Assembly (NCBI GenBank): GCA_016207665.1 | Contig: JACQPG010000106.1 | Span: forward strand, 1-37,952 | Source of the DNA: Elusimicrobiota bacterium | GTDB lineage: Bacteria > Elusimicrobiota > Elusimicrobia > UBA1565 > UBA9628 | DNA length: 37,952 bases | Reading direction: 5' to 3' | Notes under the pieces: generated by a model | Seen by the model: only the letters and a program-made list of their open reading frames with translations | Databases searched by the model: none | What the model was told of the DNA's origin: nothing | Translations under genes and position numbers: made by a program | Part shown: positions 6,693 through 15,538 of the stretch, piece by piece | How the letters are laid out: each line of letters starts with the position of its first letter | How positions within the stretch are numbered: the first letter of the stretch is position 1

Positions 6693-8506
6693 GGCGCGAG
6701 GCGCTCGAGAAGCTCGCGCGACTCGCGCAAATCCTTCTCATATTGCGCCGGGTCCCGGGGTTCCTTAATCTCGAGCGCCCTCTTGAGCACTTCGACGGCC
6801 TTCTCCTTCTCGCCCACCGCAAGATAAGCCTCGGCCAGGGCCGGGTAATGAAGGGTCTCGTCGGGCGCCAAAGCCAGGGCCTTCTCGAATTCCAGGACGG
6901 CCTTTTTCTTGTCGCCGCCGGCGAAACCGGGAATCTGCATCAGCATCTGCGCCGTCGCGTGATGGGCTCCGGCATGCTTGGGATCGAGCTCGAGCACGGC
7001 TCGGAGCTCTTCCTTGATCGATCCGATCAGGAACAGGGATTTGAGCATGCCCTGCGTCTGTCCGGAGCGCCCCAGGGCTATGGCCAGGGTGAATCGGGCT
7101 TCGGCGCTTTTGGGGTCCAGGGCCGCGGCGCGCCGAGCCGCCCGCTCGGCCTTGCCGAAGAACTCAAGCCTCTCCCTTTCCTTCTCCTTCTTCTCCCCCA
7201 TCTTGATCAGCGCGCGGCCTTGCCGCCAAAGCAGTTCCGCGCTTTCCGGACCCTTGGCGAACTCGCCCTCGATCAAATCGAGACCGGCCTCGAGATTGCC
7301 GCCTTGGTGGCGGTTCCAGTAGAGGCGATCGATCTCATCGAGGGGCGCGGCGGAAACGGTCGATGCCACAGCCGCCGTGACGAGGCAGGCCAGCCACAAC
7401 CTCTTGATGGCGAGGGCCGCGGCCTTGGCGGCCCAGCGCGCCGGCCGCGCCATGGGATCATCCCCCCCGGCCGCCTCCTCCAGGGTCGCGACGGCGCGGA
7501 TCCCGCAGGAATCGAGCCGCCGGGCTATCGCCGGATCGCATCGCCCGCATACGGCCGCCACCGGCACCCCCAGCGAGGCGGCCAGCTTGGAGAACTCAAT
7601 AGGAGCCTTCCCGAAAAAGCTCGTCCGATCCAGCCGACCCTCCCCCGTCAAGGCGGCCCGCACGGAGCCGAGTCGCCGACGGGCGCCCACGAAATCGAGA
7701 ACATAGCCGGCTCCCGGCACCAGCTCAGCCTTAAGGAAGGCCAGCAAGCCGGCACCCAAGCCTCCGGCCGCGCCGGCGCCTGGGACGCCGGCGATGTCGC
7801 GGCCCATTTGCCGTCTCAGCCGATCCGCGTAGCGGCGCAGGGCCCGCTCGATAAGCCGGACCGTGGCGGGAGAGGCCCCCTTTTGGGGGCCATACACCCG
7901 GGCCGAGCCGCGCGGGCCGAGCAAAGGATTGTCCACGTCCGAGACTCCGATCACCCGGACCCGGCGGAGCCCGTCGGTCTCGGGGCCGGCCTCGATGCGC
8001 TGGAGCGAGAGCAAACCGGCCGCTCCAGGAGCGATCGGGCAGCCCGCAGAGTCGAGCAGCCGAAATCCCAGGGCCTGCGCCATGCCGGCCCCGCCGTCGG
8101 AGCTGGCGCTGCCGCCCAAACCCACGACGATGGCGCGGGCGCCGCGGGAGAGCGCCGCCTTGATCAACTGGCCGGTGCCGAAGGTGCTGGCGCGCCAAAC
8201 GTCCCAATCCCGCCTGGGCAACAAGGCCAGCCCGGAGGCCAGCGCCATCTCGATGACGGCCGTGCCTCCCGAGAGCATCGCGAATTGGGAACGCAACGCC
8301 CCGCCCAAGGGGCCGCGCACGCTCAAACGAAGGCGCCGGCCTCCTTTGGCGGCGAGCAGGGATTCGATGAGCCCGTCGCCGCCATCGGCGATGGGCATGA
8401 GCTCGACCTTGGCCGAGGGAAGGACTTGGCGCACGCCGGCGCGGAAAGCGCGCGCGGCCTGGGTCGCGGTCAGGGAGCCTTTGAAGGCGTTGGGCGCGAT
8501 CAGCAA
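6689..8506 (-). CDS. Glycerate kinase fused to a signal-peptide-like segment and TPR domain
   Basis: Residues 1-369 are a glycerate kinase of the GarK/GlxK family, which phosphorylates glycerate with ATP: APNAFKGSLTATQAA at the start, PIADGGDGL, the hallmark GLGGSASSDGGAGMAQALGF, and GEGRLDRTSFFGKAP. The family normally ends near 370-380 residues. Here the frame continues without a stop: residues 370-387 read like a Sec signal peptide (LWLACLVTAAVASTVSA with an A-x-A site), followed by about 215 residues of TPR-like helices (GHxxAxxxLAxALxxxP-type, for example YPALAEAYLAVGEKEKAVEVLKRAL). Two proteins may be expressed: an internal TTG at 7399 and a CTG at 7393 lie by an AAGAGG. It starts 20 bases after gdhA. 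Confidence 0.85.
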   Translation of the reverse strand: MLIAPNAFKGSLTATQAARAFRAGVRQVLPSAKVELMPIADGGDGLIESLLAAKGGRRLRLSVRGPLGGALRSQFAMLSGGTAVIEMALASGLALLPRRDWDVWRASTFGTGQLIKAALSRGARAIVVGLGGSASSDGGAGMAQALGFRLLDSAGCPIAPGAAGLLSLQRIEAGPETDGLRRVRVIGVSDVDNPLLGPRGSARVYGPQKGASPATVRLIERALRRYADRLRRQMGRDIAGVPGAGAAGGLGAGLLAFLKAELVPGAGYVLDFVGARRRLGSVRAALTGEGRLDRTSFFGKAPIEFSKLAASLGVPVAAVCGRCDPAIARRLDSCGIRAVATLEEAAGGDDPMARPARWAAKAAALAIKRLWLACLVTAAVASTVSAAPLDEIDRLYWNRHQGGNLEAGLDLIEGEFAKGPESAELLWRQGRALIKMGEKKEKERERLEFFGKAERAARRAAALDPKSAEARFTLAIALGRSGQTQGMLKSLFLIGSIKEELRAVLELDPKHAGAHHATAQMLMQIPGFAGGDKKKAVLEFEKALALAPDETLHYPALAEAYLAVGEKEKAVEVLKRALEIKEPRDPAQYEKDLRESRELLERLAP

Positions 8507-8526
8507 CCGTGGCCGCCGATTCCGGT

Positions 8527-9882
8527 TTACGGGAACGTTCCTCGTATGCGCACGGCCTTGGCCAGCCGGTTGAGCCCCACCATGAATGCCGCCAGCCTCA
8601 TGTCGACCCGTTCCCGCTGGGCCACTTCATAGACTTCGCGGAAGGCCCTGACGATGATGTCCTGGAGCCGGGCGTTGATGTCCTTCTCGCTCCAGAAATA
8701 GGCCTGGATGTCCTGGACCCACTCGAAATAGCTGACCGTGACGCCCCCCGCATTGGCCAGGATGTCGGGGATGACCAGGACGCCGCGCTCCTCGAGCACG
8801 CGATCGGCCCGGTTGGTGGTGGGGCCGTTGGCGCCCTCGATCACGAATTTGGCCTTGACCTTCGAGGCGTTCTCATGGGTGATGGTGTTCTCCATGGCGG
8901 CCGGGATGAGGACCTCGCAGGGGACCTCGACGAAGTGCTCGACGGGAACATGCTCGGCCCGTGGGTACTTGGCGATCGACTCGTGAGTCTGGCGATAGGC
9001 CATGATGTCGTCGATATCGAGGCCCTTGGCGTCGTAGAGCCCGCCTCCCACGTCCGATATTCCCACCACCTTGCAGCCATGCTCGGCGAATATCTTGGCG
9101 GCATTGGCGCCCACGTTGCCGAAGCCCTGTATCGCCACGGGGGCCTTGCGCAGGTCGAAACCTCGAATATTGGAAAGCTCGCGGGTCACGTAGAACACGC
9201 CCCGGCCCGTGGCCTCCTTGCGGCCCAGGGAGCCTCCGGCCTCGATGGGCTTGCCGGTGACCACTCCGGGGCAGGAATAGCCGACGGTCATGGAATAAGT
9301 GTCCATGATCCAGGCCATGATCTGCTCATTGGTATTGACGTCCGGCGCGGGAATGTCCCGATCCGGTCCGAGAAGGATCGAAATCTCCGAGGTGTAACGC
9401 CGCGTCAGCCGCTCTATCTCGCCGATGGACATCTTCTTCGGATCGCAGATGACGCCGCCCTTGGCTCCTCCATAGGGCAGGTTGACCACGGCGCATTTCA
9501 TGGTCATCCAGAAAGAGAGGGCCTTGACCTCGTCAAGGGAAACCTGGGGATGATAACGGATGCCGCCCTTGGCCGGGCCGCGATCAAGATTGTGCTGGAT
9601 GCGATAGCCCTCGAAAACGCTGATGCTGCCGTCATCCATCTTGACCGGCACGGACACGGTCAATATGCGCTTGCAATGCCTCAGCCTCTCCAGCACGAAG
9701 GGCTCCATGTTCATCTTGGAACCGGCCCGGTCGAGCTGCTCCATGGCCTGATGCCAGGGATTCATTTCCAGGGCTTCGGAACGCTCGGCGTCCTTTTGCG
9801 ATTTCTCGGGCATATCGACGGCTTTTTTTGAGTTTGACGACGGAGAAACAGGCGGGTGTACTTTGCTTTCCATGGCTTTCAT
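8527..9882 (-). CDS. gdhA: Glutamate dehydrogenase
   Basis: A hexameric-type Glu/Leu/Phe/Val dehydrogenase that interconverts glutamate and 2-oxoglutarate. Key segments in order: PVKMDDGSISVFEGYRIQHN, GPAKGGIRYHP, NLPYGGAKGGV with the catalytic lysine, IPAPDVNTN with the catalytic aspartate, the nucleotide-binding QGFGNVGANAA, and IEGANGPTT. The frame is open to 10035, but the ATG at 9882 (MKAMESK) has GGAG ten bases upstream and gives 451 residues; ATG 9873 is close behind. Residues 1-40 are a divergent, low-complexity N-terminal extension, and ATG 9813 (MPEKSQK) would remove much of it. Divergent from the CBM48 gene; followed by glycerate kinase. Confidence 0.96.
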   Translation of the reverse strand: MKAMESKVHPPVSPSSNSKKAVDMPEKSQKDAERSEALEMNPWHQAMEQLDRAGSKMNMEPFVLERLRHCKRILTVSVPVKMDDGSISVFEGYRIQHNLDRGPAKGGIRYHPQVSLDEVKALSFWMTMKCAVVNLPYGGAKGGVICDPKKMSIGEIERLTRRYTSEISILLGPDRDIPAPDVNTNEQIMAWIMDTYSMTVGYSCPGVVTGKPIEAGGSLGRKEATGRGVFYVTRELSNIRGFDLRKAPVAIQGFGNVGANAAKIFAEHGCKVVGISDVGGGLYDAKGLDIDDIMAYRQTHESIAKYPRAEHVPVEHFVEVPCEVLIPAAMENTITHENASKVKAKFVIEGANGPTTNRADRVLEERGVLVIPDILANAGGVTVSYFEWVQDIQAYFWSEKDINARLQDIIVRAFREVYEVAQRERVDMRLAAFMVGLNRLAKAVRIRGTFP

Positions 9883-9890
9883 GTTACAAT
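9863..9890 (+). promoter_or_regulatory. Possible promoter for the CBM48/GH57 pair
   Basis: TACAAT at 9885-9890 matches the -10 consensus at five of six positions, with a weak TTGCTT 16 bases upstream at 9863-9868. Transcription would start near 9897, about 20 bases ahead of the ATG at 9917. It overlaps the first codons of the divergent gdhA gene, the same arrangement as at dapB. Confidence 0.3.
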
Positions 9891-9916
9891 TTCTCCGCTT
9901 TCCGAACAATCCGAAA

Positions 9917-10396
9917 ATGAGGCGTTTCCAGGGGGGCAAGGTGGCGTTTTGGGCCTTCACGGCAACCGTGCTGGCCCTTTCCAGCGTGCCCTCCGCGCTT
10001 TTCGTCGATGGCCTGGCGAAATACCGGAGATTCATCGATCAATTCGACATGGACATACTCAGGCAAAATCGCGTGGCCTTCGTCCCTCACCGCGGGCGCG
10101 CCGAGTCCGATTCCCAGCGAGGCGAAAAGGCCTCGCATCTGGATTTCGCGGAATTCCGTCTCAAGGCCCCGAAGGCGGAAAAGGTCTTCCTTTTGGGGGA
10201 TTTCAACGGCTGGAGACCCGACACCCTGGCGCTCTCCCGCCAGGCGGGCGGGGTCTGGGAGATATTGCTGCCCTTGCCGGCGGGGAAATACCGCTACGCC
10301 TATCTGGTCGACGGCCAGCGCCTGCCCGACCCTGAAAATCCCGTGAGCGAGGACTGGGAAGGCCAGAGGGTCTCATTGCGGGAGGTGTCTCCCTGA
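9917..10396 (+). CDS. Membrane-anchored or exported protein with CBM48/AMPK-type glycogen-binding domain
   Basis: A 159-residue protein with an N-terminal hydrophobic segment after a basic start (MRRFQGGKVAFWAFTATV), about 40 polar residues, and then a compact carbohydrate-binding domain at about 75-155. The domain has the glycogen-binding pattern of AMPK-beta and CBM48: KAEKVFLLGDFNGWRPD, then GGVWEILLPLPAGKYRYAYLVDG, with the tryptophan, the leucine loop and the YxYLVDG strand. Later in-frame upstream ATGs (9872, 9881) exist but the promoter favours 9917. The stop overlaps the next gene, a GH57-like protein, so the pair probably acts on or senses an alpha-glucan at the cell envelope. Confidence 0.82.
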   Translation: MRRFQGGKVAFWAFTATVLALSSVPSALFVDGLAKYRRFIDQFDMDILRQNRVAFVPHRGRAESDSQRGEKASHLDFAEFRLKAPKAEKVFLLGDFNGWRPDTLALSRQAGGVWEILLPLPAGKYRYAYLVDGQRLPDPENPVSEDWEGQRVSLREVSP

Positions 10397-11949
10397 ACGG
10401 CTTGGCGTTGTTGTGCCTTCTTTGGATCCCGGCCGAGAATTTTTCGGGCTGGAAAGAGTTGGAGGGTTGGCTGTCCCGGAATTCGCAGGTCAAGCTGACG
10501 GCCGCCATGACCCCGGAAAGCCTGGGCCCTGAGGCCCAAAAGATACTGCTTCCCCTGGTGCAAAGCGGGCGCCTGGAGTTGGCACTTCGCCTGGCGGGCG
10601 ATCCTATCCTGCCCTGGATCATCGATAACCCGGACGCGCCTCGCCCCGAGGACGCGATACAGCGCCTGGCCCTGGCCCGGGAACGCTACCGGGCGGCCCT
10701 GGGCTCGTTTCCAGCGGGTTTCGTCCCCGCCGCGGGGGCGTTGACCCCGGCCCTGCGTCCCGCCGTGAGATCACTGGGCCTGTCCTGGGTCGCCGGCGGA
10801 GGCCTGGCGCCGGAATCGCTGCCGGGCTCCAGGCCCGCGGTGATACCGTTGCGCGACTTGACCGATGCCCCGAGAACCTCCAGGCCCTCGGGCTTTTACG
10901 TGCTTGACGAGAGTACGGGACCATCCGAAGAACCCCTCTTGTCCTGGCTCGACCGCTGGGCCTCGGACGAGCTCTCCGCCGCCTCATGGGCGACGGTCTC
11001 CGCCGCCTTGCGCCGCATCCCCGAGACTCCGGCCCCGGCCGGACCGGAATGGTCCTCTCCCGGCTGGTCGGCCTTCGCCTCGCATTCCAATGTGTTCTCC
11101 CAGCCCTCGTGGAAGCTCTATGCCGACGCGGCCCTCATGCTCCAACGCTATCAGAACTCGGGAGGCGCGGATTTGAAGCTCCTGGAGGAGGCGGCGGAAT
11201 CCCTTTATGCCGCCCAGGCCAACCGCTATTTCCGCCCCGCCTCCTCGCCCTCCGAGTCGGCCGCGCTGTCCCGAGAGCTGCAGGGTCATTTGCTCTCGGT
11301 CTACAGGAAGGTCCGAGAACGGCCTCCCGAAGCCTTGCGCTCGCTTGAGTCCGGCGCCGCTACCGCGACCGCCGGGGATATCGGCTTTTCCCAGGGCGTC
11401 TCGTGGCTGCAGTTCATGGCGGCGGCACCGCCGCTGGCCCCGGGCGCCACTCGTCAGCTATCCATCGATTCGCTCAGGGTGGAATGGAACGAGCAAGATA
11501 CCGCTTTCATCTTCCGATTCAGCCCCGGCGAAGATCTGGAGCTCCATGCCTACATCGACCTCAACGGCGTCACGGGGGCGGGCAACATCGACATCATCGG
11601 CGATCCTTCCAGAGCCTTCATCTCGGCCCGGGACGCCTGGGAATACGCCCTGACCGTTTCCTCCACCTCCGCCGCGCTGCACCGCTCGGTCGGCCCCAAG
11701 ACATTGGGTCTGGTCACCAACCCGCCGTTCTCCTGGAACGCCGAGGAAGGAAGCGCTCGAGTGACGGTATCCCGTCAATGGCTGAAAGGACATCCGAGCC
11801 GATGGGGCTATGTGGCGCTGGCTCTGCGCCGGGGCCTGCCCAAGCCTGAGCTCGCGGCCATACTGGGCAGCGAGGCGGCCAAGACCAAGAAAGAAGCGGC
11901 CTCCGGAAGATTGCGCCTGATCGGCTTGCGCTCCCCGGACCGGCTCTAG
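10393..11949 (+). CDS. GH57-like protein with probable loss of the catalytic glutamate; C-terminal beta domain
   Basis: About 518 residues. The N-terminal half resembles the GH57 amylopullulanase-type barrel: LAGDPILPWIID matches the xxHPILPLL region and RYRAALGSFPAGFVPAAGALTP matches the RxxFGxxPxGxWPSEGAVS region, with alanine (about A114) where the nucleophile glutamate is expected. The C-terminal part (about 350-490) is a beta-rich domain (LRVEWNEQDTAFIFRF, LHAYIDLNGVTGAGN) like the glucodextranase C-terminal domains often attached to such enzymes. A canonical start is lacking: CTG 10393 has an ideal GGAGGT six bases upstream and overlaps the previous stop as CTGA; TTG 10402 is the alternative. 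Only a weak hydrophobic N-terminus is present. The stop overlaps the convergent gene's stop in the bases CTAG. Confidence 0.7.
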   Translation: MNGLALLCLLWIPAENFSGWKELEGWLSRNSQVKLTAAMTPESLGPEAQKILLPLVQSGRLELALRLAGDPILPWIIDNPDAPRPEDAIQRLALARERYRAALGSFPAGFVPAAGALTPALRPAVRSLGLSWVAGGGLAPESLPGSRPAVIPLRDLTDAPRTSRPSGFYVLDESTGPSEEPLLSWLDRWASDELSAASWATVSAALRRIPETPAPAGPEWSSPGWSAFASHSNVFSQPSWKLYADAALMLQRYQNSGGADLKLLEEAAESLYAAQANRYFRPASSPSESAALSRELQGHLLSVYRKVRERPPEALRSLESGAATATAGDIGFSQGVSWLQFMAAAPPLAPGATRQLSIDSLRVEWNEQDTAFIFRFSPGEDLELHAYIDLNGVTGAGNIDIIGDPSRAFISARDAWEYALTVSSTSAALHRSVGPKTLGLVTNPPFSWNAEEGSARVTVSRQWLKGHPSRWGYVALALRRGLPKPELAAILGSEAAKTKKEAASGRLRLIGLRSPDRL

Positions 11950-13319
11950 CGCCGGGTCACGACGCGGGTCACTGTGGTTCTGTTGCCGGACGAGTCGGAG
12001 GCGGCGACCGAGATATTGTTGAGACCCGGCTGTAGGGGCACGTCCGCGAGAAAATTGCCGCTCTCATCGACCCGAGCCGGCTTGCCGTTGACGGTCACGT
12101 TGAGCGTGATGTCCCGGATGAGGCCTGATACGCGATACTCCTCGGTGCTGACCGCCTCGTCGGCCGAAGGCTTGAACACCACCAAGGCGGTCTTGAGATC
12201 GAGGCCCCCCGGCTTGCGGCCCAGTCCTACGGAAAAGAGCTTAGGCGAGGAGAACGCCGCTTCCGTGCCCAGCAGGTCGATGAGAGCGATACGCCACCAA
12301 TAGACGCCCTGGGGCAACCCTAGGGTATTGAGATTGATCTTTTCCTCGGCCTCGAATCTCTTGTCGAGCAATATCTTGTCGAAGGCCCGCGAGCGAGAGG
12401 CCTGGACCCGGTAACCCGAGATGGGAACGCCGATGCTCAGATTGGCCACTTCTCCGCTCAGCTCGTCGGCGTCCAAGGCCGCGTTGATCTCGTCGGCCCC
12501 GGCTCCCACGGGAAGCTGTCCCAGCACGGCCCGATTGCGGATCCGCGCCTGGCCGCTGACCTGGGCCCCGGTAAAGGCCGCGGCTCGCGCCTCGAACTGC
12601 GGCAGGTCAGGGATGGAGAAGGGCACTCCGGGAGCCAGGCCCATCTTGACCTCGCTGGCCATGCCTGCCTTGACGTCCACGGTCTTTCCCTGGCCCTCGA
12701 CCGCCGCCACGCCCGTATAGACCTCGACCAAGGTGGTCAGATCAGGGCTCACCTTGGCCGAGTATTGCGTGTCATTGGTCCTGGGGGTGATGCGCGCCGA
12801 GGCGGTCACGACCCGAGACCGCCCCACGAAAAGGCCGCCGCTCTTGAGCTCGACGTCGTAATCCTTTCTTAACGGCTTGATGATGGCCATGGAGTTGGGA
12901 TCGAGGCTTAAGAGCTCGGAGTTGAGGAATTTCACCTTGGCCTTGGAGCGATCCAGGGTGCGTAGCCCGTCGCCTTTGAACAGCTCCATGTCTTGGGCGG
13001 CATGGTTCCAAGCCGCGGTCTCCTTGCGCCGGAAATCGACCCGTCTTTGGACGAAGATCAGATGAGCGGCTCGCAGCTCCTCCTTAATCAGCTCAACGGG
13101 GACCCTGAGCGTCATTCCGGGCAGGGGAACCGTGGGGTCCGAGGAGGGCATCTTGTTGTGCTTGAGTATCTCATCCCACTTGGTGGGGTCCTTGAGATAG
13201 GTCTGCGCGATTCCCCAGAGCGAGTCGCCGGGCTTGACCTTCACGTTCTGCAACTTGATCTCGACGGCCCGGGACGATCCCGCCAGGATGATCGCCCACA
13301 ACCCGAGGCAGCGGATCAC
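11946..13319 (-). CDS. Exported LysM / FecR-like domain protein
   Basis: A 457-residue exported protein. Residues 1-18 form a signal peptide (CLGLWAIILAGSSRA); about 27-75 is a LysM peptidoglycan-binding repeat (VKPGDSLWGIAQTYLKD, then ILKHNKM, LPGMTLRVP). About 110-225 is FecR-like: KGDGLRTLDRSKAKVKFLNS and SARITPRTNDTQYSAKVSPDLTTLVEVYTG, as in cell-wall proteins of other diderms. The rest is beta-rich, with an extracellular Ig-like ending (GLIRDITLNVTVNGKPARVDESGNF is its core). GTG 13319 overlaps the histidine kinase stop as GTGA, so the kinase and this envelope protein are translationally coupled; it may be part of the signal the kinase reads or responds to. Confidence 0.85.
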   Translation of the reverse strand: MIRCLGLWAIILAGSSRAVEIKLQNVKVKPGDSLWGIAQTYLKDPTKWDEILKHNKMPSSDPTVPLPGMTLRVPVELIKEELRAAHLIFVQRRVDFRRKETAAWNHAAQDMELFKGDGLRTLDRSKAKVKFLNSELLSLDPNSMAIIKPLRKDYDVELKSGGLFVGRSRVVTASARITPRTNDTQYSAKVSPDLTTLVEVYTGVAAVEGQGKTVDVKAGMASEVKMGLAPGVPFSIPDLPQFEARAAAFTGAQVSGQARIRNRAVLGQLPVGAGADEINAALDADELSGEVANLSIGVPISGYRVQASRSRAFDKILLDKRFEAEEKINLNTLGLPQGVYWWRIALIDLLGTEAAFSSPKLFSVGLGRKPGGLDLKTALVVFKPSADEAVSTEEYRVSGLIRDITLNVTVNGKPARVDESGNFLADVPLQPGLNNISVAASDSSGNRTTVTRVVTRR

Positions 13320-15487
13320 GCCACTCCCTCGCGGATCACGACGAAGCCCTTATCGTCGAGAGTCAAGCCCTTGGGCAGGGTGAAGTAGAAGCGCGAGCCC
13401 TTGCCGAGCTCGGACTCGACCCAGATGCGCCCGCCATGCACCTCCACGAAGAAGCGCGCGATGGTCAAACCCAGACCCGTCCCGCCGCGCCTCTGCCCGG
13501 TCACCTGCTCGAATTTGACGAAGATGCGTTCCAGATAATCGGCCGGGATGCCCTCGCCGCTGTCTTCCACGCAGGCCTTGAGCTGAGCTCCTTCATCGCT
13601 AACGGATACCGTGATCCGGCCCCCTTGAGGCGTGTACTTGATGGCGTTGCCCAGGAGGTTGACGAAGACGCGTTCGATCAGATCCGAATCGACATCCAGG
13701 GTGAACTCCTCGCTGGCCTCGAGGCGCAGGTCGATGTCCTTGCCCTTGGCGAGCGACTGGAGTATGTCTATGGAACGCCCCGCCACCCCGGCCAGGGACA
13801 CGGACTTGAGATTGAGGCGCACGCGGCCCGACTCCATCTTGGCGATGTCGAGGATGTTATTGACCATGTTCATCAAACGGCTGGTCGAACGCTTGATGGA
13901 GGAGACGATCGAGTGCTGGTCCGGGTTGAGGACGCCCACCTGCCCTTTTAGAAGCACCTCCACGAAGCCCATGGCCGAGCCCAACGGATTGCGCAGGTCA
14001 TGGGTGACGTAATGAAGGAAATCCTCCTTCATCTTGTCGAGCTCGCGCTCGAGCGTAACGTCTCGCAGCGCGACCACCACGCCTATGGGAAGCTCGTGGC
14101 CCGGGGTCACCACCGGCAGGGCTGAAAGCCTGAGGAACTTGCGGCTTTGCTCCGTCGAGAGATCGATGTCGGAGAAGACCCCGGGCTTGGGGTCGGCGGC
14201 CGCCTTGATCACCGCCTCACTCAATTTGGAATCCGCCGGCAGTATCTCGGAGAGCCTGCGCCCCTCGATGTTATCCCCGGAGCCGATGCCCAATATCTCG
14301 CTGGCTCTTCGATTGGCCAATTGCACCGCGCCTTGGAGGTCGGCCATGAGTATTCCGTCGCTGATCGAGTAGAGTATGGCTCCCGTCTTCCTCTGCTCGG
14401 CGATCAGCCGGTCGACCTGGAGCAGGGAATAGGCCCGCAGCTGCGCAACCATGCGGTTGAAGGTCTCGGCCAGATGTTGCAGCTCGTCGCGGGTGTTGAT
14501 CTCCACGTTGGCCGAGAAATCCCCGCGAGCGACCGCCTCGGAGGCTCGGGTGAGCACGAGCAAGGGTTTGGTCAGCCGGCGCGCGAGCAGGGTCGCGCCC
14601 AAAATCGAGATCAGGATCACGAGCAGCACCACGCCCAGGGCGGTCCTTTTCATGCGGATGGCCGCGAAATAGGCCTCGTCCCTCTTTTGGAGCGTGACCA
14701 CCGCCCCGCCCAAGGACGAGACGGGCGCATAAGCGCCGACATAGGACTGGCCTTCGGAATCCTGGAAGTCGCTGGAGCCTACGCTTTGTGCCTGTATCGC
14801 GGCCTTGACTATGGACCAGTCCGGGATCTCAGCCAGAGCCGAGTCGCCCAGGCGGCCCTGCGGATGGAAGAGAGGGCGGCCTTCCGAGTCGACCAACAGG
14901 GCCAGTCCCGTGCCCCCCACCCTTTCCTCGGAAAAGCGGCCGGAAAGCGTGGCCAGGGAGATCACCACTCGCACCGCGGCCACTTCGCTGACCGGATAAT
15001 ACACCAGAAGATCGGGCGCCTGGCCGGCCTTCAGCGGCCTTTGCAACGAGATCACGCGCTGCTGGCTGCGTCTCAATTGTTGGAACCCCGGCTCCTCGGC
15101 CCGCGAGACGAGCTCCTTTTGCGCCTCGAGGTCCGGATTATAGACCTTGATCACTTCCTGCCCGGCCGTGTTCATCACCGAGATCTCCGCGATGTCGGAG
15201 TGGGTCTCGATCAAACCCCTCATCAAGTCCTGCTTGTCCCGCCACTCGAGCTTCTTTTGCAGCGACGATAGGGCGAAGAGTATCTTCTCGTGGCTGTTCT
15301 TGAGATAATCGTCGGTCTGCTCGGCCAGTTTCTCGGCAAGCTTGGTATGCAGCTCGAGCACCGCGGCCTGTATTCCCCTCTGGCTGATCTGGGTGAGCTG
15401 CCAGCCGAGCAGCGCCACGGGCACGAGAGCCAGGGCGCCGAGCACCGCGGCGAATCTCTGGAACAACCCCGAGCGCAAGAATAACAT
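13316..15487 (-). CDS. Membrane sensor histidine kinase (dCache-HAMP-PAS-HisKA-HATPase)
   Basis: A 723-residue sensor kinase. Membrane helices at about 12-34 and 283-303 bracket a roughly 245-residue periplasmic domain of the dCache type (LLVDSEGRPLFHP, SYVGAYAPVSSLG). Next are HAMP (RRLTKPLLVLTRASEAVARGD), a PAS domain (ILYSISDGILMADLQGAV), HisKA with the phosphoacceptor H496 in THDLRNPLG, and the ATPase with its N box (NLLGNAIKYTP, about 610), DSGEGIPADYLERIF and GGTGLGLTIA. All catalytic boxes look intact. No response regulator is in the window, so it is an orphan here. A near-consensus promoter lies directly upstream and AAGGA precedes the ATG. Confidence 0.96.
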   Translation of the reverse strand: MLFLRSGLFQRFAAVLGALALVPVALLGWQLTQISQRGIQAAVLELHTKLAEKLAEQTDDYLKNSHEKILFALSSLQKKLEWRDKQDLMRGLIETHSDIAEISVMNTAGQEVIKVYNPDLEAQKELVSRAEEPGFQQLRRSQQRVISLQRPLKAGQAPDLLVYYPVSEVAAVRVVISLATLSGRFSEERVGGTGLALLVDSEGRPLFHPQGRLGDSALAEIPDWSIVKAAIQAQSVGSSDFQDSEGQSYVGAYAPVSSLGGAVVTLQKRDEAYFAAIRMKRTALGVVLLVILISILGATLLARRLTKPLLVLTRASEAVARGDFSANVEINTRDELQHLAETFNRMVAQLRAYSLLQVDRLIAEQRKTGAILYSISDGILMADLQGAVQLANRRASEILGIGSGDNIEGRRLSEILPADSKLSEAVIKAAADPKPGVFSDIDLSTEQSRKFLRLSALPVVTPGHELPIGVVVALRDVTLERELDKMKEDFLHYVTHDLRNPLGSAMGFVEVLLKGQVGVLNPDQHSIVSSIKRSTSRLMNMVNNILDIAKMESGRVRLNLKSVSLAGVAGRSIDILQSLAKGKDIDLRLEASEEFTLDVDSDLIERVFVNLLGNAIKYTPQGGRITVSVSDEGAQLKACVEDSGEGIPADYLERIFVKFEQVTGQRRGGTGLGLTIARFFVEVHGGRIWVESELGKGSRFYFTLPKGLTLDDKGFVVIREGVA

Positions 15488-15498
15488 GTTCCTTAAGA

Positions 15499-15527
15499 AG
15501 GATAGGGCAAGGGCCCGGGGGTGTCAA
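15499..15527 (-). promoter_or_regulatory. Near-consensus sigma-70 promoter of the histidine kinase
   Basis: On the minus strand TTGACA (15527-15522, perfect) is followed after exactly 17 bases by TATCCT (15504-15499). Transcription would start near 15492, about five bases before the ATG at 15487, so the AAGGA sequence would lie right at the RNA 5' end. Confidence 0.65.
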
Positions 15528-15538
15528 TACTTCGGAAG

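Noticed and set aside
6683-8632. Plus-strand open frame of 649 codons antisense to the glycerate kinase/TPR gene
   Set aside because: It lacks any domain, is full of Gly/Arg/Pro, and mirrors a gene with clear motifs; long antisense frames are common in GC-rich codon usage.
8509-9831. Plus-strand open frame antisense to gdhA
   Set aside because: No recognisable domain; gdhA on the other strand is unambiguous.
9883-10035. Upstream extension of glutamate dehydrogenase to ATG 10035
   Set aside because: It overlaps the divergent CBM48 gene and its promoter and adds sequence not found in the family.
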